Shown here piece after piece: positions 61,309-64,000 of a stretch of DNA of 64,000 nt. The stretch's first letter is position 1; each line of letters opens with the position of its first letter. Location: the NCBI GenBank assembly GCA_900752435.1, contig CAADVD010000018.1, positions 12,915 through 76,914 on the forward strand, written 5' to 3'. The position numbers were made by a program, and so were the translations under genes. This DNA is from Oscillospiraceae bacterium. GTDB lineage: Bacteria; Bacillota; Clostridia; Oscillospirales; Ruminococcaceae. The notes under the pieces were generated by a model. That model searched no databases and had not been told where the DNA came from. It saw only the letters and a program-made list of their open reading frames with translations.

Positions 61309-61890
61309 TTATACGCGCTTCTGCTTCATGGTCAATTCGTTGTACGCGTTTAGGGTGTCAGCCGGAATCAAACAGCCGTCTTTGACCAAATACCGGATAG
61401 TGTGCCGAATGATTTCCAGCATGCACAAGTCTAAATCCACAAAAGACAATTCCCGAAACCGCTCCACCTCTTTGTACTTCCGATCCGCAGAAGTGGCATC
61501 CGCAATGTAAATAATCTTTTCTAGCTTTGACATATTGGCTCTGGCCGTGGTGTGGTATTTGATTGCATTCAAAATATCCTCATCCTCAATGTGCAGCGTT
61601 TCCTTAGCATAGATGGTGCCGGTTACCGCATGGTACAGCTGCGCACTTTTGATGATAATATCATTGGACATTATATCAGATTGCAGTATCATTTGCAACT
61701 GATTATCAAATGTTAACTCTTTCGTAATATCATGAAGCAAAGCGGCAATTTGACACTTTTCCAAATTTTCCTTGTATTTTTTGCCCAAACTTACCGCCTG
61801 ATTTTTAACATTTACCACATGTTTGAAACGTTTTTTGGACAATTTCTCCTCTGCCAGCCGTTCCAGCTCCGGGATTGTCAAAGTTTCCAC
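61309..61890 (-). CDS. yqeK: YqeK, HD-domain symmetrical Ap4A hydrolase
   Basis: The 193-residue HD-domain protein has the ligands of the YqeK family: HVVNVKNQAV, LLHDITKEL (HD pair), YHAVTGTIYA and AIKYHTTA. YqeK cuts diadenosine tetraphosphate to two ADP. The GTG at 61888-61890 lies 9 nt after GGAGG and is preferred over an earlier ATG whose frame includes this site. It follows nadD, as in most Firmicutes. Confidence 0.92.
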   Translation of the reverse strand: METLTIPELERLAEEKLSKKRFKHVVNVKNQAVSLGKKYKENLEKCQIAALLHDITKELTFDNQLQMILQSDIMSNDIIIKSAQLYHAVTGTIYAKETLHIEDEDILNAIKYHTTARANMSKLEKIIYIADATSADRKYKEVERFRELSFVDLDLCMLEIIRHTIRYLVKDGCLIPADTLNAYNELTMKQKRV

Positions 61891-61903
61891 GCCCTTTTTC
61901 CTC

Positions 61904-62503
61904 CTATCGATACAACTCATTTTTTACAATATATTCATAAACCTGCGCATCCAGATAGCGGTCAATCGGCTCACCCAAATGCAGTGCATCGCGAATCTGC
62001 GTAGATGAAATCGTCAGCACCGGAATATGTACAATGTAAACCGGAAGCCCATCCTGCAAATGCGCCTTCGCATACTCCACCATCTTCCGATACTCCTCCG
62101 GTTCGCGTGCTCCGGCCACCAAATGCACCTGCTCTAAAATGTCCGCATAGCGATACCAATGGTGAAAGGTAAAGAGCATGTCGCTTCCGACAATCAGATA
62201 AAGCTCCGCATGGGGATACTCCTGCCTCAGCCGCTCCACCGTATGAACGGTATAGCTCACACCGCTCATGCGCATCTCCAAATCACTGACCTCAAAAATC
62301 GGATCGCACGCCGCCGCCAGCCGGCACATATTCAGCCGATGCTCGTTGGAGGCCAAATCGTGCGCGATTTTGTGCGGCGGAATGTTGGACGGCATGAGCA
62401 GAATGCGGTCAAACCGAAAATGCTTGGCGCATTCCAGACAGAGGTTGATGTGCCCCCGATGAATCGGGTTGAACGTCCCGCCAAAAACAGCAATCTGCTT
62501 CAT
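61904..62503 (-). CDS. nadD: Nicotinate-nucleotide adenylyltransferase
   Basis: The 199-residue enzyme has VFGGTFNPIHRGHINL with the nucleotidyltransferase H-x-G-H motif, and ISSTQIRDAL at the C-terminus. It makes deamido-NAD from NaMN and ATP, the step after PncB encoded elsewhere in the window. The ATG at 62501-62503 follows GGACAGGG. It lies in the yhbY-nadD-yqeK block. Confidence 0.95.
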   Translation of the reverse strand: MKQIAVFGGTFNPIHRGHINLCLECAKHFRFDRILLMPSNIPPHKIAHDLASNEHRLNMCRLAAACDPIFEVSDLEMRMSGVSYTVHTVERLRQEYPHAELYLIVGSDMLFTFHHWYRYADILEQVHLVAGAREPEEYRKMVEYAKAHLQDGLPVYIVHIPVLTISSTQIRDALHLGEPIDRYLDAQVYEYIVKNELYR

Positions 62504-62525
62504 AGCCCTGTCCTCTCCCGTTTTG

Positions 62526-62816
62526 TTAGTCCAGTTCATACAACGGTTTTTTCGGATTGCGCCGGAACAGCACAAACCGCGTACCGATTACCTGCACCAC
62601 GTCCGCGTTCACCGCTTCCGCCAACTGTCCGGCCGCTTCTCTAGCCGTCAGCATGGAATTTTCGAGTACGCGCAATTTAATCAGCTCTCTGGCCGTCAGC
62701 GCATCGTCCACCTGCTTGATGAGCGTGTCGCCTACACCGCTCTTACCCACCTGCAAGATGGTCTCCATGGAATTTGCATGTGAGCGGAGCACCGCTCTTT
62801 GTTTGCTTGTCAACAT
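62526..62816 (-). CDS. yhbY: YhbY-type CRM-domain RNA-binding protein
   Basis: The 96-residue protein has a CRM domain with LTSKQRAVLRSHANSMETILQVGKSGVGDTLIKQVDDALTARELIKLRVLEN and VQVIGTRFVLFR. YhbY proteins act in 50S ribosome assembly. GGAG lies 8 nt before the ATG at 62814-62816. It precedes nadD by 22 bp, as in most Firmicutes. Confidence 0.94.
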   Translation of the reverse strand: MLTSKQRAVLRSHANSMETILQVGKSGVGDTLIKQVDDALTARELIKLRVLENSMLTAREAAGQLAEAVNADVVQVIGTRFVLFRRNPKKPLYELD

Positions 62817-62832
62817 CCTTGTTTCTCCATTT

Positions 62833-63414
62833 CTATTGTTTGAGGTCTGCTTCCATTTTCTTGAGCGCATGGCCGCGATGGCTCATCGCATCCTTCTGAG
62901 TTCCGTCCAGCGTCGCAAAGCTTTCGGTAGCACTGACCATAAAAATCGGGTCGTAGCCAAAACCGTTGTCACCGAGAAAATCCGTGCCGATAAAGCCCTC
63001 GCATTCGCCGCGGTATGAGCGCTCGTCCGAATCGGACAACACCATATGAATCACACAGACAAACCGCGCCGTGCGCCGCTCTCTGGGCAAATCCCCCAGC
63101 TTCTCCAGCACCAGCCGACAGCGGTCTTTGTCATTTTTGCCTGCCCCGCCGTAACGCGCCGAATACACCCCCGGCTCACCGCCCAGCGCATCCACTTCCA
63201 ATCCGGAATCGTCCGCCACCGTAACCAGACCGGTCGCTTTGTAAATCGCCCTGGCTTTCAGCGCGGCATTTTCTTCAAAGGTCGTGCCGGTTTCCTCCAC
63301 ATCGATGTCCACATGCATGTCCGCCTGTGACAGCACCTCATAACCGAGCGGTTCCAAAATCCGTCGGAATTCCGTCAATTTATGTGCGTTTTTTGTCGCC
63401 GCAACCAATTTCAT
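62833..63414 (-). CDS. rdgB: XTP/dITP pyrophosphatase (RdgB/HAM1)
   Basis: The 193-residue protein has TKNAHKLTEFRRIL, ADDSGLEVDALGGEPGVYSARY, GFGYDPIF and SHRGHAL, all RdgB landmarks. It removes deaminated purine nucleotides before they enter DNA. The ATG at 63412-63414 follows GAGGAG. It lies between ftsY and yhbY. Confidence 0.95.
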   Translation of the reverse strand: MKLVAATKNAHKLTEFRRILEPLGYEVLSQADMHVDIDVEETGTTFEENAALKARAIYKATGLVTVADDSGLEVDALGGEPGVYSARYGGAGKNDKDRCRLVLEKLGDLPRERRTARFVCVIHMVLSDSDERSYRGECEGFIGTDFLGDNGFGYDPIFMVSATESFATLDGTQKDAMSHRGHALKKMEADLKQ

Positions 63415-63427
63415 ATGCGTTCTCCTC

Positions 63428-64000
63428 TTAATCAAACAGCGCGTCCGCAAAGGCCATTGGGTCAAACGGCTGTAAATCGTCAATCTGTTCGCCGACACCG
63501 ATGTACTTCACTGGCAATCCCAGCTCATCCTTAATCGCAATCACGATACCGCCGCGCGCCGTACCATCCAGTTTTGTGAGCACAATGCCCGTAATACCGG
63601 CGGCTTCCTGAAACTGCTTGGCCTGATTGACGGCATTTTGACCGGTGGTCGCGTCAAGTACCAGCAATACTTCTTTATCACAGCCCGCCATTTCGCGATC
63701 AATGACACGTCCGATTTTGCCCAGTTCATCCATCAAATGCTTCTTGTTGTGCAGGCGTCCTGCCGTATCGCAGATAATCACATCCGCACCGCGCGACTTG
63801 CCTGCACTGATGGCGTCAAACACCACCGCCGCCGGATCGGCGCCCTCCGTGTGCTTAATCAAATCCACACCGGCACGGTCGCTCCAAATCTCCAATTGTT
63901 CAATCGCCGCCGCACGGAATGTATCCGCCGCGCCGAGCAGGACCTTTTTGCCCTGACTTTTCAAATTGGCCGCCAGCTTGCCGATGGTAGTGGTCTTGCC
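63428..64000 (-). CDS. ftsY: Signal recognition particle receptor FtsY, C-terminal part
   Basis: Truncated by the right edge; the last 190 residues are present. They carry the SRP GTPase motifs: GKTTTIGKLAANL (G1), ADTFRAAA (G2), DTAGR (G3) and TKLDGTARGG (G4), followed by GVGEQIDDLQPFDP. It docks ribosome-SRP complexes at the membrane. The stop is 13 bp before the rdgB start. Confidence 0.95.
   Translation of the reverse strand, partial: GKTTTIGKLAANLKSQGKKVLLGAADTFRAAAIEQLEIWSDRAGVDLIKHTEGADPAAVVFDAISAGKSRGADVIICDTAGRLHNKKHLMDELGKIGRVIDREMAGCDKEVLLVLDATTGQNAVNQAKQFQEAAGITGIVLTKLDGTARGGIVIAIKDELGLPVKYIGVGEQIDDLQPFDPMAFADALFD

Noticed and set aside
60072..61385. Plus-strand frame of 437 codons with Ile-rich repeats
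   Set aside because: Antisense to the second LCP gene; the repeats mirror its Asp/Tyr-coding tail.

Overview
The window looks like a chromosomal segment of an anaerobic, Gram-positive, spore-former-related Firmicute, most likely a gut clostridium of the Oscillospirales type. This is an inference. It rests on the Firmicutes gene orders (ftsY-rdgB-yhbY-nadD-yqeK-LCP-rsfS-leuS; yqeG-aroQ-pepQ-efp; a decarboxylase-darA-holB-ricT block), a clostridial 2[4Fe-4S] ferredoxin, a tryptophan T-box, strong TTGACA/TATAAT promoters with G-rich ribosome binding sites, and families such as DUF4250 and the CD1247-type zinc protein. No rRNA, tRNA, CRISPR array, prophage or insertion sequence was seen.

Layout. 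1-2.0 kb: start of cysK and a CoA-disulfide reductase/rhodanese fusion. 2.1-14.9 kb (minus): one long catabolic operon, hyuA-hyuB-cyclophilin-like-helical protein-deacylase-SBP-dppB-dppC-ornithine cyclodeaminase-like-dppD-dppF-cysteine-rich redox protein. A divergent marR gene (15.3 kb) lies across two palindromic 25-bp elements, and the operon leader holds a terminator-like hairpin. 15.9-22.8 kb: a C-S lyase/aminotransferase, a BusR-like c-di-AMP-type regulator, an MraY-family transferase, ferredoxin, ricT, holB, darA and a decarboxylase. 23.0-25.8 kb: a VanY-type carboxypeptidase and a Trp T-box controlling a stand-alone trpB2-type gene. 26.0-30.7 kb (plus): an unusual cassette of alpha/beta hydrolase, leucine-rich-repeat protein, VWA protein and MoxR-type AAA+ ATPase. 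31.0-37.5 kb: HAD phosphatase, thioesterase, UvrD-type helicase, glycosyltransferase, metY and a DNA glycosylase. 37.5-47.5 kb: glycogen debranching enzyme with divergent LacI regulator, pepF, DUF4250, MATE exporter, the NAD salvage pair pncA-pncB, and a ricin-fold lectin with a histone-H1-like tail. 47.8-52.0 kb: a small conserved protein, a padR-DUF1700-DUF4097 operon and a divergent GntR-ABC transporter operon, each with a clear palindromic operator. 52.1-64.0 kb (minus): housekeeping genes ending in a truncated ftsY, including two tandem LytR-CpsA-Psr genes with Asp/Tyr-rich tails.

Most noteworthy for follow-up: (i) the hydantoinase/opine-like operon, whose small gene pair resembles the two halves of cucumopine synthase, with its MarR operators and leader hairpin; (ii) the hydrolase-LRR-VWA-MoxR cassette; (iii) the lectin fused to an H1-like tail; (iv) two tandem six-codon mini-ORFs stacked in front of an LCP gene. 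Functional names come from motif recognition by eye, not from database searches.
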